In this document: one piece after another, positions 15,723-23,665 of the stretch | How the letters are laid out: every line of letters begins with the position of its first letter | Numbering within the stretch: position 1 is the stretch's first letter | Assembly (NCBI RefSeq): GCF_001427665.1 | Contig: NZ_LMHC01000001.1 | Location: forward strand, 963,571-1,005,598 | From: Caulobacter sp. Root655 | GTDB taxonomy: Bacteria > Pseudomonadota > Alphaproteobacteria > Caulobacterales > Caulobacteraceae | Reading direction: 5' to 3' | DNA length: 42,028 bases | The notes under the pieces: generated by a model | Told to the model about the DNA's origin: nothing | Databases searched by the model: none | Seen by the model: only the letters and a program-made list of their open reading frames with translations | Position numbers and translations under genes: made by a program

Positions 15723-18347
15723 GTGCGGGACGTCAGCGAACACGCCAAAGCCGTGCGGTATGAGCGCCTGATCGAGGTCATGGAAGGGCTCGATTGGCCC
15801 GTGGCGCGAGAGCCCTTCGCCATGGCTCAGAAATTGGCCGTGGACCGCCTCCATCGACTGCCGGAGACCGTCCCGGCCTATCGAGGCCTGGAGACGATCG
15901 TCGGGTGGCGACCGGACACGATCAGGACAAGCCTTCAGCGCGGGCGGCTGTTTCGCGAGATGCTGGAGCTGCTGTGCGAGATTTTCGCGGCGCGTGACAC
16001 GCGGCCCGATTTCACGGCCGCACAGAAAAAGGAAGCGTACTTTCAGTTCGTGATGAACGCCGTTCCCTTGGACTGGGACCGGCCCGTCGAAGTTTTTACC
16101 CCGAATCCAAGGTCGATCTTTCCGTTCAACGACGCGACAGCGACCCCGATCGGCGAGGCTGACGGGGACCTCTTCTTCAATGCCGTGCGTCAGGGCATGG
16201 GGGCGCCCGCGAAGGACTGGGACATCCCCAGGTTTGGATATGGCGATACGCTCCGGTCGCGGTTGTCGAAGACGCCCGCCGACCTCGCGCCCTGGCACGT
16301 CCACTACATCGGAGGGCGGTCCGGCAGCGGCAAGACGGTGCTGCTCGATCGGATCGCCTTCGACGCGCGTGAAAACGGCCTCTCGGTATTCACATGTGGG
16401 ACGGCCCATGTGGATCCGCATACGTTTTTCGAAAGGCTGAACGGCGCGCTGGCGACGGCGGCCAGCCGGGTCGTCGTTCTGTTCGACGACGCTCACAGGC
16501 TTGAAGCCCGCGGAGTCAGCCTGGCTGAACTGGCCGGCATGCGGCCACCGGTATCCGGGCAGCAGGTGACGTTGGTCCTTGCCGCGAACTGGCAGACGCA
16601 GGCCCACGCTCTGCCCTTGCATCTCGCTCCCGAGGAGCGGGCGCGAAGCCTCGACACGCTGTCCAACCTCACCGACGGTGAAATCCAGGCCTTCGTCAGC
16701 AAGATCTGCTGGGCGGAGCGAACCGGCGTCATTCGATCCGTCCAATGCATGGTGCCGGAAAGCGAGCGGGCCGGTCTGCTGACCGATAGCCGTGAGCGCC
16801 TGATCCTGCTGGCGCTGCTGAAGCTGCGCTACGCGCGGAATGTCCGCGAGGCGCTCGGGGAGGAATTCCTCGCGATCGGAGACGGCAAGGCCAAGGAATT
16901 CTATGCGCAGATCGCGGTCATGGACGCCTTGGGATGCCCCCTGCCGCGCGTCGCGCTGAGCGCGTTGCTTCCTGACGCGCCGCAGGCGGCCAGCCTGCTT
17001 CGAACCATGACCTGGCTCGAAGGGGATCGCATCCACCTGCGGCATCCGCTGCTGGTCATCCCGACCATCGATGTCGTGTGCCCGGACGTTGACGCGCGAC
17101 CGGACCTCCTGTGCGCCATCCTGTTGAGCTTGAATCGCGGTGGCCGCGCCGAACGAATGGTGTTGCTTGAATATTTCACCAGGGAGCGGATATCTCAGGC
17201 AATATTTCGATTCTTTAAGTATCGTAAAGATTTGATCAAATCCTATATGGATGTCCTGTTCGACAATATGGAGGAGTTCATTCAGTCGGAGCTTGGTGCG
17301 CAGTTGTACTGTCACCTGGGGATCATCGAGAAAGACATTCTCCTGAAATTCGAGGAGGCGGCCTATTGCTTCGAAGACGCGCTGAAGGTCGACGAAAACA
17401 ACGTCTACGCGGCCAAGCAACTCGCGTGGGCCCTGCTCAAGGCCGGGTGGGAGAGGGAGGCCGAGGCGCAGGCGCGTCGCGCCGTGCAGCAGCACCCCGA
17501 GGAGCGCGAGCTCGTGTCGGATTGCGCGTTCATCATGTCCTGGTGCACGTCCGAGGGGTTCGAGGAGGCCACGCGGCTCTATCGGGACCTCATGGCGCTG
17601 TATCCGGACGACGAGGGGCTTCGCCGGCGCTGGACGAGACATGCCGAGGCCGCAGCCGTCGCGCAGGCGTCGAAAGGGGCGTTCAGCGACTATCAGTACC
17701 AGGAAATGCGGGCGCCGGCGTTCATCTGGCGCGTGCGGCGTCACGCGATGAAGCAGTACAAGCGCGCGTTGTTCGGCAGCCTGGCGGGCGCCCTGCGGGA
17801 GGCCGACGTCAGCGTCGGCCTTCTCGAAGAAGCCTCCCTCGTCAAGATGGAGGGTTCGGATGGCGCCTTGCGGGGTCTGCTCGAGGCGAACCTCGGAAGG
17901 CGCCTCTACGAGCGCTGGTATCACGACCAGGAGCCCATCGACCTGGCGGAGATAGAGCGCCACTTTCGGGAAGGCGTCCGGCTCGCGCCCCAGGAGCCGT
18001 TCGCACACCTTTGGCTAGGCACCTTCCTGAAGGAGGCGCGCGACGACTACCCGGGCGCGAAGGCGGCCTACGAGGCGGCGCGGGCGGCGGCGAAGGGGTT
18101 CCGCATACCGGACGTGGTCGAGCATCCGATGATCCTGAACAATCTGGCGCTGCTGCACATGGACGCCGTCTACACCCAGCGGGAATCGCCAGCCGTCGGC
18201 CTGGCCCAGGCCAGGGCGCTTCTGGTGGCGTCCATCGCGCGCATGGATGAAAGCAAGTCTCGCTTCCGCTGGCCGATCGACACGCTGGCGCGGCTGGAAG
18301 GCATGGAGCGGGAGTTTGGCGTCGCCGTCGGCTCGGCCGAGGCCTAG
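15723..18347 (+). CDS. STAND-like P-loop NTPase with TPR-rich C-terminus
   Basis: An 874-aa protein of unknown function. Residues 1-190 are helical and unrecognised. Residues 198-205 are a Walker A motif (GRSGSGKT) and 250-256 a Walker B (VVVLFDD, followed by AH), with a helical winged region after it (SNLTDGEIQAFVSK, then LLALLKLRYARNVREAL). From about residue 530 there are TPR-like helices (FEDALKVDENNVYAAKQLAWALLKAGWEREAEAQARRAV and PFAHLWLGTFLKEARDDYPGAKAAYEAARAA). NTPase plus C-terminal TPR sensor is the layout of STAND proteins, many of which act in antiphage defence. No TIR, SIR2, protease or nuclease effector is visible. The start is uncertain: GTG 15723, GTG 15753 or ATG 15780. Base use is less G/C-biased than neighbours, notably AT-rich near 17160-17290, suggesting transfer. 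Confidence 0.8.
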   Translation: MRDVSEHAKAVRYERLIEVMEGLDWPVAREPFAMAQKLAVDRLHRLPETVPAYRGLETIVGWRPDTIRTSLQRGRLFREMLELLCEIFAARDTRPDFTAAQKKEAYFQFVMNAVPLDWDRPVEVFTPNPRSIFPFNDATATPIGEADGDLFFNAVRQGMGAPAKDWDIPRFGYGDTLRSRLSKTPADLAPWHVHYIGGRSGSGKTVLLDRIAFDARENGLSVFTCGTAHVDPHTFFERLNGALATAASRVVVLFDDAHRLEARGVSLAELAGMRPPVSGQQVTLVLAANWQTQAHALPLHLAPEERARSLDTLSNLTDGEIQAFVSKICWAERTGVIRSVQCMVPESERAGLLTDSRERLILLALLKLRYARNVREALGEEFLAIGDGKAKEFYAQIAVMDALGCPLPRVALSALLPDAPQAASLLRTMTWLEGDRIHLRHPLLVIPTIDVVCPDVDARPDLLCAILLSLNRGGRAERMVLLEYFTRERISQAIFRFFKYRKDLIKSYMDVLFDNMEEFIQSELGAQLYCHLGIIEKDILLKFEEAAYCFEDALKVDENNVYAAKQLAWALLKAGWEREAEAQARRAVQQHPEERELVSDCAFIMSWCTSEGFEEATRLYRDLMALYPDDEGLRRRWTRHAEAAAVAQASKGAFSDYQYQEMRAPAFIWRVRRHAMKQYKRALFGSLAGALREADVSVGLLEEASLVKMEGSDGALRGLLEANLGRRLYERWYHDQEPIDLAEIERHFREGVRLAPQEPFAHLWLGTFLKEARDDYPGAKAAYEAARAAAKGFRIPDVVEHPMILNNLALLHMDAVYTQRESPAVGLAQARALLVASIARMDESKSRFRWPIDTLARLEGMEREFGVAVGSAEA

Positions 18348-18757
18348 CCGCTCGGGCAGTCCTCGGCCTTGCGCAGGCCGATGGCCCACAGGGCGCCGAT
18401 CACCGCGCCCTTGACGCGGGGCAGCAGCACCAGGGTCAGGCCGGCCAGCGGCAGGACGGTCAGCGGCACCACCAGGGCCGGCGACATCTTCCAGATGAAC
18501 GGGAACAGCAGCAGCGGGGCCACGAACAGGTGGCCGACGATCAGGATGGTGAAATAGGCCGGGCCGTCGTCGGCCGGATAGCGCGCCAGGTCATGGCCGC
18601 AGACTTCGCAATCCAGGTCGACCTTCAGATAGCGCGTGTACAGCCGGCCCTCGCCGCAGTTGGGGCAGCGGTGACGGACGCCGCGCTTCATGCCGGTCAG
18701 GACGGCGCCGGTCTTGGCGCGGTCGGGTTGGGCTTGAGGGGAGGGCTGCTCGTTCAT
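18344..18757 (-). CDS. DUF983 family protein
   Basis: A 137-aa membrane protein matching DUF983. An N-terminal cytoplasmic zinc-ribbon-like part, RHRCPNCGEGRLYTRYLKV followed by LDCEVCGHDL, carries two CxxC pairs. The family motif RYPADDGPAYFTILIVGHL leads into two transmembrane segments (FTILIVGHLFVAPLLLFPFI and VPLTVLPLAGLTLVLLPRVKG), and the tail reads ALWAIGLRKAED. The ATG at 18757 starts the natural sequence, although the nearest purine-rich site (GGGGAG) is rather far, about 13 bases. Its stop overlaps the stop of the convergent NTPase gene by three bases. Function is unknown; the family is common in alphaproteobacteria. Confidence 0.88.
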   Translation of the reverse strand: MNEQPSPQAQPDRAKTGAVLTGMKRGVRHRCPNCGEGRLYTRYLKVDLDCEVCGHDLARYPADDGPAYFTILIVGHLFVAPLLLFPFIWKMSPALVVPLTVLPLAGLTLVLLPRVKGAVIGALWAIGLRKAEDCPSG

Positions 18758-19056
18758 TGGCGTGCATATGCTCCCCTGGAGGGCTCGGCGAAAGAGGGCG
18801 CACGGTCGCATGCGCCGTTTTGAATCAGGTTTCGTAGAGAAGAAGGCGCGAATGTCTAAGCATTCATCCGCAAGGCGAGCGAGTAGATCAGACGAATTTG
18901 GCCGGAATTAACCACAGGCGTTTCGCCGACTTGTGGGTAACTGACGGTCAAGGTTGAGGAATTGGCCGGCCGAGGCCGCCATGGGCGGACCCAGCTTAAC
19001 TATAGCGAGGTTCGCGGACTCCGATCGACCGGAGTCCGCAACCCTTGGTCCTGCGA
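18758..19056. other. 299-bp gap with a hairpin after the entericidin gene
   Basis: No gene is seen. GCGGACTCCG (19014-19023) pairs with CGGAGTCCGC (19030-19039), 18 bases beyond the stop of the minus-strand entericidin-like gene. No T-run follows, so termination is only possible. The middle of the gap is AT-richer and carries a single TTAACC half-site near 18907, probably promoter sequence for the DUF983 gene. Confidence 0.45.
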
Positions 19057-19191
19057 CTATTTGGCGTCGCTGGCGGTGTTGCTGACGGCGCGGCCGGCGG
19101 CCGACACGTCGCGGCCGACGCCTTCGATGGTGTTGCAGGCCGAAACCAGCAGGGCGGCCGCGGCCGCGGTGAGGATCAGAATCTTGCGCAT
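19057..19191 (-). CDS. Entericidin A/B-like small lipoprotein
   Basis: A 44-aa lipoprotein. The signal peptide MRKILILTAAAAALLVSAC carries a lipobox with the lipidated Cys19. The mature 26 residues, beginning CNTIEGVGRDVSAAGRAVS and closing NTASDAK, match the entericidin pattern CNT-x-x-G-x-G-x-D-x-x-x-x-G. In enterobacteria these are cell-envelope lipoproteins linked to stationary phase and osmotic stress (antidote/toxin pair EcnA/EcnB). In alphaproteobacteria they occur singly and their function is not settled. It is too short to stand out by length; the lipobox and family motif identify it. It stands alone, with a hairpin beyond its stop. Confidence 0.88.
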   Translation of the reverse strand: MRKILILTAAAAALLVSACNTIEGVGRDVSAAGRAVSNTASDAK

Positions 19192-19350
19192 GGGGAGCTC
19201 ATAGCTAGAGAAACGGCGGCGGACCTTAACCTCGTCGAGCTTGACCTTTCAAGCGACGACGCCTGCGGTTTCCCGCCAAAATCCGGCCGCTTCAAGGCCG
19301 TGGCGCGGCGCGCTGGGATAGAAACGCCGACGGCGCCTCATACCAAGTCG

Positions 19351-19457
19351 GTTGTCATCCCGGACAAGCGCGCAGCGCGCCGATCCGGGACCGGCGCGTG
19401 AACGCCGGCGCTTGCGGCGGTCCCGGATAACGGCTTCGCCGTTTCCGGGATGACAAC
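19351..19457. repeat. Inverted-repeat element (GTTGTCATCCCGG type)
   Basis: GTTGTCATCCCGG at 19351-19363 and CCGGGATGACAAC at 19445-19457 are exact reverse complements, with further short palindromes inside (GCGCGCAGCGCGC; AACGGCTTCGCCGTT). It lies about 30 bases beyond the stop of the acylase gene and could end its transcript. The rest of the 19192-19485 gap holds no gene that I can support. Confidence 0.75.
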
Positions 19458-19485
19458 GGGAGGGGGAAGCGGTGCAATTCGCGTC

Positions 19486-21603
19486 CTACCGCTTCCCTGG
19501 CCGGTAGTCCTCGTGCACATGCCCCTTCAGTTGCGCCTCGGTGAACAGCACCGGCTTGGTGCGCATCGTCGCGAACAGCGGGGTCTGGTCGGCATGGTGC
19601 GGCGAGGCCGCGTCCAGGGTGGCCGAGCCGAACTGGTGGATGCTGTCGGAACGCACCACGCCGTGTTTGTCCCAGTCGACGAACATGATGAAGGTGTCGC
19701 CGGCGTCGGCGGTCAGGGTTCCGTCCTTCTGGGGGACGCCCCAGACCGAGCGGTAGGTGTCGGCCGCGCCGTCGATCGGCAGGTCGACCTGGCCGCGCCG
19801 GATGCGGTTCACCTGGCCCCATTCCGGATCCAGCCGTCCGAAGCCCTTCTTCAGCGTGACGATCGCCGCCTTCAGGGTGTCGAGCGGGGCGGGGACCGGG
19901 TCGCCGTTGTTCTGGGCCACCAGGATCGGCTGGAGCATCAGCGAGGCCAGGGCCGCGGCGCGGTTGTGGACGTCGGTGCGGCGGTCCCAGCCGCGCAGGA
20001 TGGCCTGGGCGGCCTTGAGATCGGCGTCGCCGCCCGGGTCGAGCGCCGTCACCTGCCTGACCATGGCCACCTCGGCCGACCGTTCGCTGTACGTGATGTC
20101 GAACTTGTAGCGACGGAACGCCGGATCGGTGACCGCGCGGTCGGCGCCGACCAGTTCCTGGACGCGCAGGGCGCGGTTGGTGACGTTGGTCTGCAGGCCC
20201 TGGCTGGCCGGGAAGTCGGCGGGCTTGAGGTTGTCGGCCGGATCGCTGGCCAGGAACGGGCTGTTGTTGGAGTTGTAGACATAGCCGGACCTGGGGTTCC
20301 ACAGCTGTGGGATGGCCGAGGCCGGCCTGTAGCCCTGCCAGATCAGGTCGCCGCGGTCGCCCGGCAGGACGCCGCTCCAGTCCACGTTCATGGCGACGCC
20401 CTCGCGCCGGTTGGGGTACTGGCCGTTGTGGACGAAGCCGATGTTCCCGGCCCCGTCGGCATAGATGTAGTTCAGGCTGGGCAGGGCGTGGACGGCGATG
20501 CCCGCCCGCCACTCGGCCAGGGTCCGGGCCTTGTTCAGCCGCCAATACTGCAACGGCTGGCGGTATTCGCCCATGCCGGCGTAGCGCAGGGCATAGAGGC
20601 CATGCTTGGTCTCCAGCACCGGGCCGTGGACGCTGCGCAGGGCTGGCTTGGTCACCGGGATGACGATGGGGCCCCAGAGCTTCACCCGCATCTTCACGTC
20701 ATGCCGCTGGAAGTCGCGCCACCGCCCGTCCAGCCGATACTGGTTCTTGTTCTTCGGGTTGATCACCAGGCGATAGGCGTCGAACAGGTCGGGCTTGGAG
20801 ACCGTGTTGGCCCAGCCCAGGTGTTCGTTGTGGCCGTGCAGCATGAACGGCGCGCCGGGGAAGAAGCCGCCGGCCACGTGCCAGCCCTCGCCGCTCTCGA
20901 CCACGGCCTCGTACCAGGCGACCGGGCCGGTATAGGGCTGGTGCGAATTGACCAGCAGGTGGGTGACGCCGTCGGCGGTGCGCGACGGGGCGACGGCCAG
21001 GCCGTTCGAGCCCTTGGGCGGCTCCTTCTGGGCCTCTTCCGGCGCGTTCAGGTGCTTGAGCTCGCCGTCCAGGCCGTAGAAGAACGGCTGCTTGAACACG
21101 AAGCCGGCCAGCACGTCCTTGCCGGTCAACGGCAGCAGGCCGGGCGTCACGGCCTTGGGATGCTGGGCGGCGTAGAGGTTGACCCCGTCGGCATAGGCCT
21201 CGAGCAGGGCCCGCAGGTCGGCCGGCAGCCTGGGATAGCCGGCCTCGACCGTCGGCCAGACGTCCAGCAGGCCGACCAGATAGTCGGTGACCGCCGCCTT
21301 GGGCCCCGCCGTGCGGGCCAGGGTCCCGCGGGTGGCCAGCACCACGCTCTGGATGGTGGCGAAGTCGTCCTCGGCCTGGGCGTAGGCCAGGCCGAAGGCG
21401 GCGTCGGCGTCGCGGACCCCCAGGATGTGCGGCACGCCCCATTCGTCGCGGCGGACGCGCACGTCATAGGCCTCGGCCCGGGCGATCAGCGCCTCGGTGT
21501 CGGGTTTCGGCGGTTGGGTGGCGAGGTCCAGCCCGACCAGGCCCAGGACGGCGACGACCGCCAGACAGGCGACGGCCAGCAGGCCTCGCAAGATCCATCG
21601 CAT
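19486..21603 (-). CDS. Penicillin acylase-family (Ntn-hydrolase) protein
   Basis: A 705-aa periplasmic Ntn-hydrolase of the penicillin G acylase / acyl-homoserine-lactone acylase family, made as a proenzyme and self-cleaved into two chains. An N-terminal hydrophobic helix (residues 5-27) targets it to the envelope. The alpha-chain signature is RDEWGVPHILGVRDADAAFGLAYAQAEDDF. The self-cleavage site is PPKGSNGLAV, with Ser199 the expected beta-chain N-terminal nucleophile. Downstream are the family-typical NSHQPYTGPVAWYEA, NTVSKPDLFD, NIGFVHNGQYPNR and YVYNSNNSPF. Length is slightly below classical acylases. It could hydrolyse acyl-homoserine lactones, beta-lactam side chains or other amides. 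It is monocistronic. Confidence 0.92.
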   Translation of the reverse strand: MRWILRGLLAVACLAVVAVLGLVGLDLATQPPKPDTEALIARAEAYDVRVRRDEWGVPHILGVRDADAAFGLAYAQAEDDFATIQSVVLATRGTLARTAGPKAAVTDYLVGLLDVWPTVEAGYPRLPADLRALLEAYADGVNLYAAQHPKAVTPGLLPLTGKDVLAGFVFKQPFFYGLDGELKHLNAPEEAQKEPPKGSNGLAVAPSRTADGVTHLLVNSHQPYTGPVAWYEAVVESGEGWHVAGGFFPGAPFMLHGHNEHLGWANTVSKPDLFDAYRLVINPKNKNQYRLDGRWRDFQRHDVKMRVKLWGPIVIPVTKPALRSVHGPVLETKHGLYALRYAGMGEYRQPLQYWRLNKARTLAEWRAGIAVHALPSLNYIYADGAGNIGFVHNGQYPNRREGVAMNVDWSGVLPGDRGDLIWQGYRPASAIPQLWNPRSGYVYNSNNSPFLASDPADNLKPADFPASQGLQTNVTNRALRVQELVGADRAVTDPAFRRYKFDITYSERSAEVAMVRQVTALDPGGDADLKAAQAILRGWDRRTDVHNRAAALASLMLQPILVAQNNGDPVPAPLDTLKAAIVTLKKGFGRLDPEWGQVNRIRRGQVDLPIDGAADTYRSVWGVPQKDGTLTADAGDTFIMFVDWDKHGVVRSDSIHQFGSATLDAASPHHADQTPLFATMRTKPVLFTEAQLKGHVHEDYRPGKR

Positions 21604-21722
21604 GACGTTTCGCCCCGTACCGCTGTTTTGCGACGATGATGGGCGCGGATCGCCTCCAGCGATAGCCGGACCTTAGGGAAGGCGGCGCGCGCCCGCGGCC
21701 GCGTGATGCCCCTCGCGCCCGA

Positions 21723-22286
21723 TCAGGGCTTGGCGGTCGCCAGGCGGGGCGCTTCCTCGACCGGCATGTCGATGTCGCCCAGCCCCGCGGCCTTGATGGC
21801 GTCGCGCAGCTTGGTGACGGGGTCGCCGGCCAGGGTGGTGAAGGACAGCTCGCTCGGCTCGGCGCGGTTCTCGGCCAGGTTGGCGAAGCCGCCCGCCGTC
21901 GCCCCGGCGCTGGGAGCCTTATTCAGCGACACCGCATAGGTCTTGCCCGGCAGGGTCCGGCACAACAGCACGAAGGTCTTGGCGTCGCTCAGCAGGCGCG
22001 GGGTCTTCAGGCACTCCGGCGCCTCGCCGCCGGCCCCAGGGCCGTAGGAGAAGTCGCGGGGCGTCATCTGTTGGTCGAACACCACCTTGAGCACCAGCAC
22101 CCCGGGGGCGACCGCCTCGCCGGCGGCGGGCCAGGTGGCCGTCACCTTGGGCTTCTGGGTCGGCGGCATGACGGTGACCGGCGAGACGGGCGTCGGCTCC
22201 TCACGCGGCTTGGCCGTCTGGGCCAGGCCGGGGCCGGCGACCAGGGTCAGGGCGAGGAGGGGCAGGGCGAGGAGGGGAGCGCGCAT
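21723..22286 (-). CDS. Secreted hypothetical protein with Ig-like (Big_5-type) domain
   Basis: A 187-aa exported protein. The signal peptide MRAPLLALPLLALTLVAGPGLAQ is followed by a proline-rich linker (about residues 24-45), then a beta-sandwich-like domain, VTATWPAAGEAVAPGVLVLKVVFDQQMTPRDFSY to TYAVSLNKAPSAGATAGGFANLAEN. The pattern 'P..G..V.P....L.V.F...M....' is that of SbsA-type Ig-like domains. Cys residues in PECLKTP and LLCRTLPG might pair. The C-terminal helix region is TKLRDAIKAAGLG. The start at 22286 is chosen for the signal peptide. It may be co-transcribed with the 60-aa gene 64 bases upstream. Function is unknown. Confidence 0.75.
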   Translation of the reverse strand: MRAPLLALPLLALTLVAGPGLAQTAKPREEPTPVSPVTVMPPTQKPKVTATWPAAGEAVAPGVLVLKVVFDQQMTPRDFSYGPGAGGEAPECLKTPRLLSDAKTFVLLCRTLPGKTYAVSLNKAPSAGATAGGFANLAENRAEPSELSFTTLAGDPVTKLRDAIKAAGLGDIDMPVEEAPRLATAKP

Positions 22287-22350
22287 GAGCGTCACCGTGC
22301 CGCCAAAGCGCGGCGTTCTCAAGGCCGGCGTGGGGGCGCCATGGGGGCCT

Positions 22351-22533
22351 CTACCGCGTCAACCAGGGCTTGCTCTTGCTGCTCGACGCGGCGGCCGCGG
22401 CCTGTTCGCGCTGGAACTTGCCGCCGCGCGGCGGCTTCGGCTTGGCGGCCAGGGCGGCCTTCTTCAGGCGCAGGGCGCGCTGGATCGGGGTCTCGCCGGG
22501 AACTTCGGGGGGATCTTCAGGCTGGTCGGTCAT
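22351..22533 (-). CDS. Small basic hypothetical protein (60 aa)
   Basis: A 60-aa hydrophilic, lysine/arginine-rich protein. An acidic proline-rich start (DQPEDPPEVPGE) is followed by a basic helix (TPIQRALRLKKAALAAKPKPP) and the tail GGKFQREQAAAAASSSKSKPW. AAGG six bases before the ATG supports translation, and G/C third positions are strong. The basic helix and tail could bind nucleic acid or ribosomes, but this is only suggested by charge. It is divergent from the first DUF3883 gene. I do not recognise a named family, though the compact PIQRAL..KKAAL pattern looks conserved. Confidence 0.7.
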   Translation of the reverse strand: MTDQPEDPPEVPGETPIQRALRLKKAALAAKPKPPRGGKFQREQAAAAASSSKSKPWLTR

Positions 22534-22649
22534 CCGCGCCTTCTAGCACGGTCGGCGAGGACGCGCCTCCCTCGCGCGCGCCTTCTCCGGCGACAGGTCC
22601 GACGCCGGACCATCTGGCGCCGACTCTCCGCCTGGGGCATCGTCGCCGC

Positions 22650-23450
22650 GTGGGCGATTTGGCGATCAACGGACGAACCTGGAACGAGGCCGAGCAAGAC
22701 CTGGTGGTCGGCGACTATTTCGTCATGCTCGACAAGGCGATGACCGGCCGGCCCTACGATCCGGACAACCATCAGCGGGCCCTGCGCTTCGTCACCAACC
22801 GATCGGGCGGGGCGATCACCTTCCTGCAGGGCGAGATCTCGGCGATCCTGTCGCTGATCGGCCTGCCCACCCTCAAGGATCATCCACCGCGCCGCGACTT
22901 CGGCGACAGCCTGGTCGACGCCGTCGACCGTCACCTGTCGATGCGCCCGGCCGTGCTCAAGGACCTGGCCCAGCCGCCCGCCCTGCTCGGCCGCACGGCC
23001 GCGCCCGTCCTGGCCGAAGGCGCGCCGCCCCGCCCCGCGCCGACCCCGCCCGGTGACCGCGCCCAACGGCTGATCGCCCGGTTCGACCCCGCCGAGCGCG
23101 ACCTCGAGGCCCGGATGCTGACCCGGATCGGTGTCGCCGCCGCCCTGGCCTACGAGCAGACCCGCCTGGCCGAGCGCGGCCGCCCCGACCTCGCCGCCGA
23201 AATCCGCCTGGCCCTGCCGCCGGTCGACGAGGGCTGCGACCTCCTCAGCTTCAGCCGCACCGGCGCCCCGCGCCGCATCGCCGTCAAGACCACCACCGGC
23301 GGCCCGGCCACGCCCTTCCGCCTGACCCCGGCCGAGGAAGCCCTGAGCCGCGACCAGCCTGGCGCCTTCGTGGTTTACCGGATCTACGACGTGGCCCGGG
23401 AGGCGCGGGTGTTCCGGGTGCGAGGGGCGGGGGAGGCGGCCGAGGGGTAG
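22650..23450 (+). CDS. DUF3883-type protein, degenerate paralogue of the downstream gene
   Basis: A 266-aa protein aligning end to end with the protein at 23666-24511. The N-terminal helical domain has TWNEAEQDLVVGDYFVMLDKA, but the paralogue's SVEFKHMNISAVL is changed to AITFLQGEISAIL here. The C-terminal PD-(D/E)XK-like domain has GCDLLSF (Asp197) and RIAVKTT. The glutamate of the usual E-V-K core is Ala211, with Lys213 kept. The GTG at 22650 is chosen because it aligns exactly with the GTG of the second copy. Codon use is as G/C-rich as the host genes, so it has been resident long or is native. The frame is intact despite the lost putative catalytic residue, hinting at a non-enzymatic role. 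Confidence 0.75.
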   Translation: MGDLAINGRTWNEAEQDLVVGDYFVMLDKAMTGRPYDPDNHQRALRFVTNRSGGAITFLQGEISAILSLIGLPTLKDHPPRRDFGDSLVDAVDRHLSMRPAVLKDLAQPPALLGRTAAPVLAEGAPPRPAPTPPGDRAQRLIARFDPAERDLEARMLTRIGVAAALAYEQTRLAERGRPDLAAEIRLALPPVDEGCDLLSFSRTGAPRRIAVKTTTGGPATPFRLTPAEEALSRDQPGAFVVYRIYDVAREARVFRVRGAGEAAEG

Positions 23451-23466
23451 GGTCCCCTTTTTTACT

Positions 23467-23601
23467 GTCATCCTCGGACTTGTTCCGAGGACCCCTGTGT
23501 CAGCTGCGCCATCGGTTCGAAGGGGCCACGAACCTCGCCGCACTCCCCTCCACGTTCTTCGCGGTTGAAGCAGAGGTCCTCGGAACAAGTCCGAGGATGA
23601 C
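23467..23601. repeat. 27-bp perfect inverted repeat between the DUF3883 paralogues
   Basis: The 27 bases at 23467-23493 (starting GTCATCCTCGGACTTG) are the exact reverse complement of 23575-23601 (ending CAAGTCCGAGGATGAC). The 81-base middle has no gene. A run of T (CCTTTTTTTAC) lies just left of the left arm. The element lies between the two tandem paralogues and may terminate the first, or be one of the dispersed palindromic repeats of this chromosome. Confidence 0.85.
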
Positions 23602-23665
23602 GGGCGCTGGGGGCGAGAGCCGTCTCTGGCTTCTCAATGTTCGCTAAAGGTGACACGCTTGAAGC

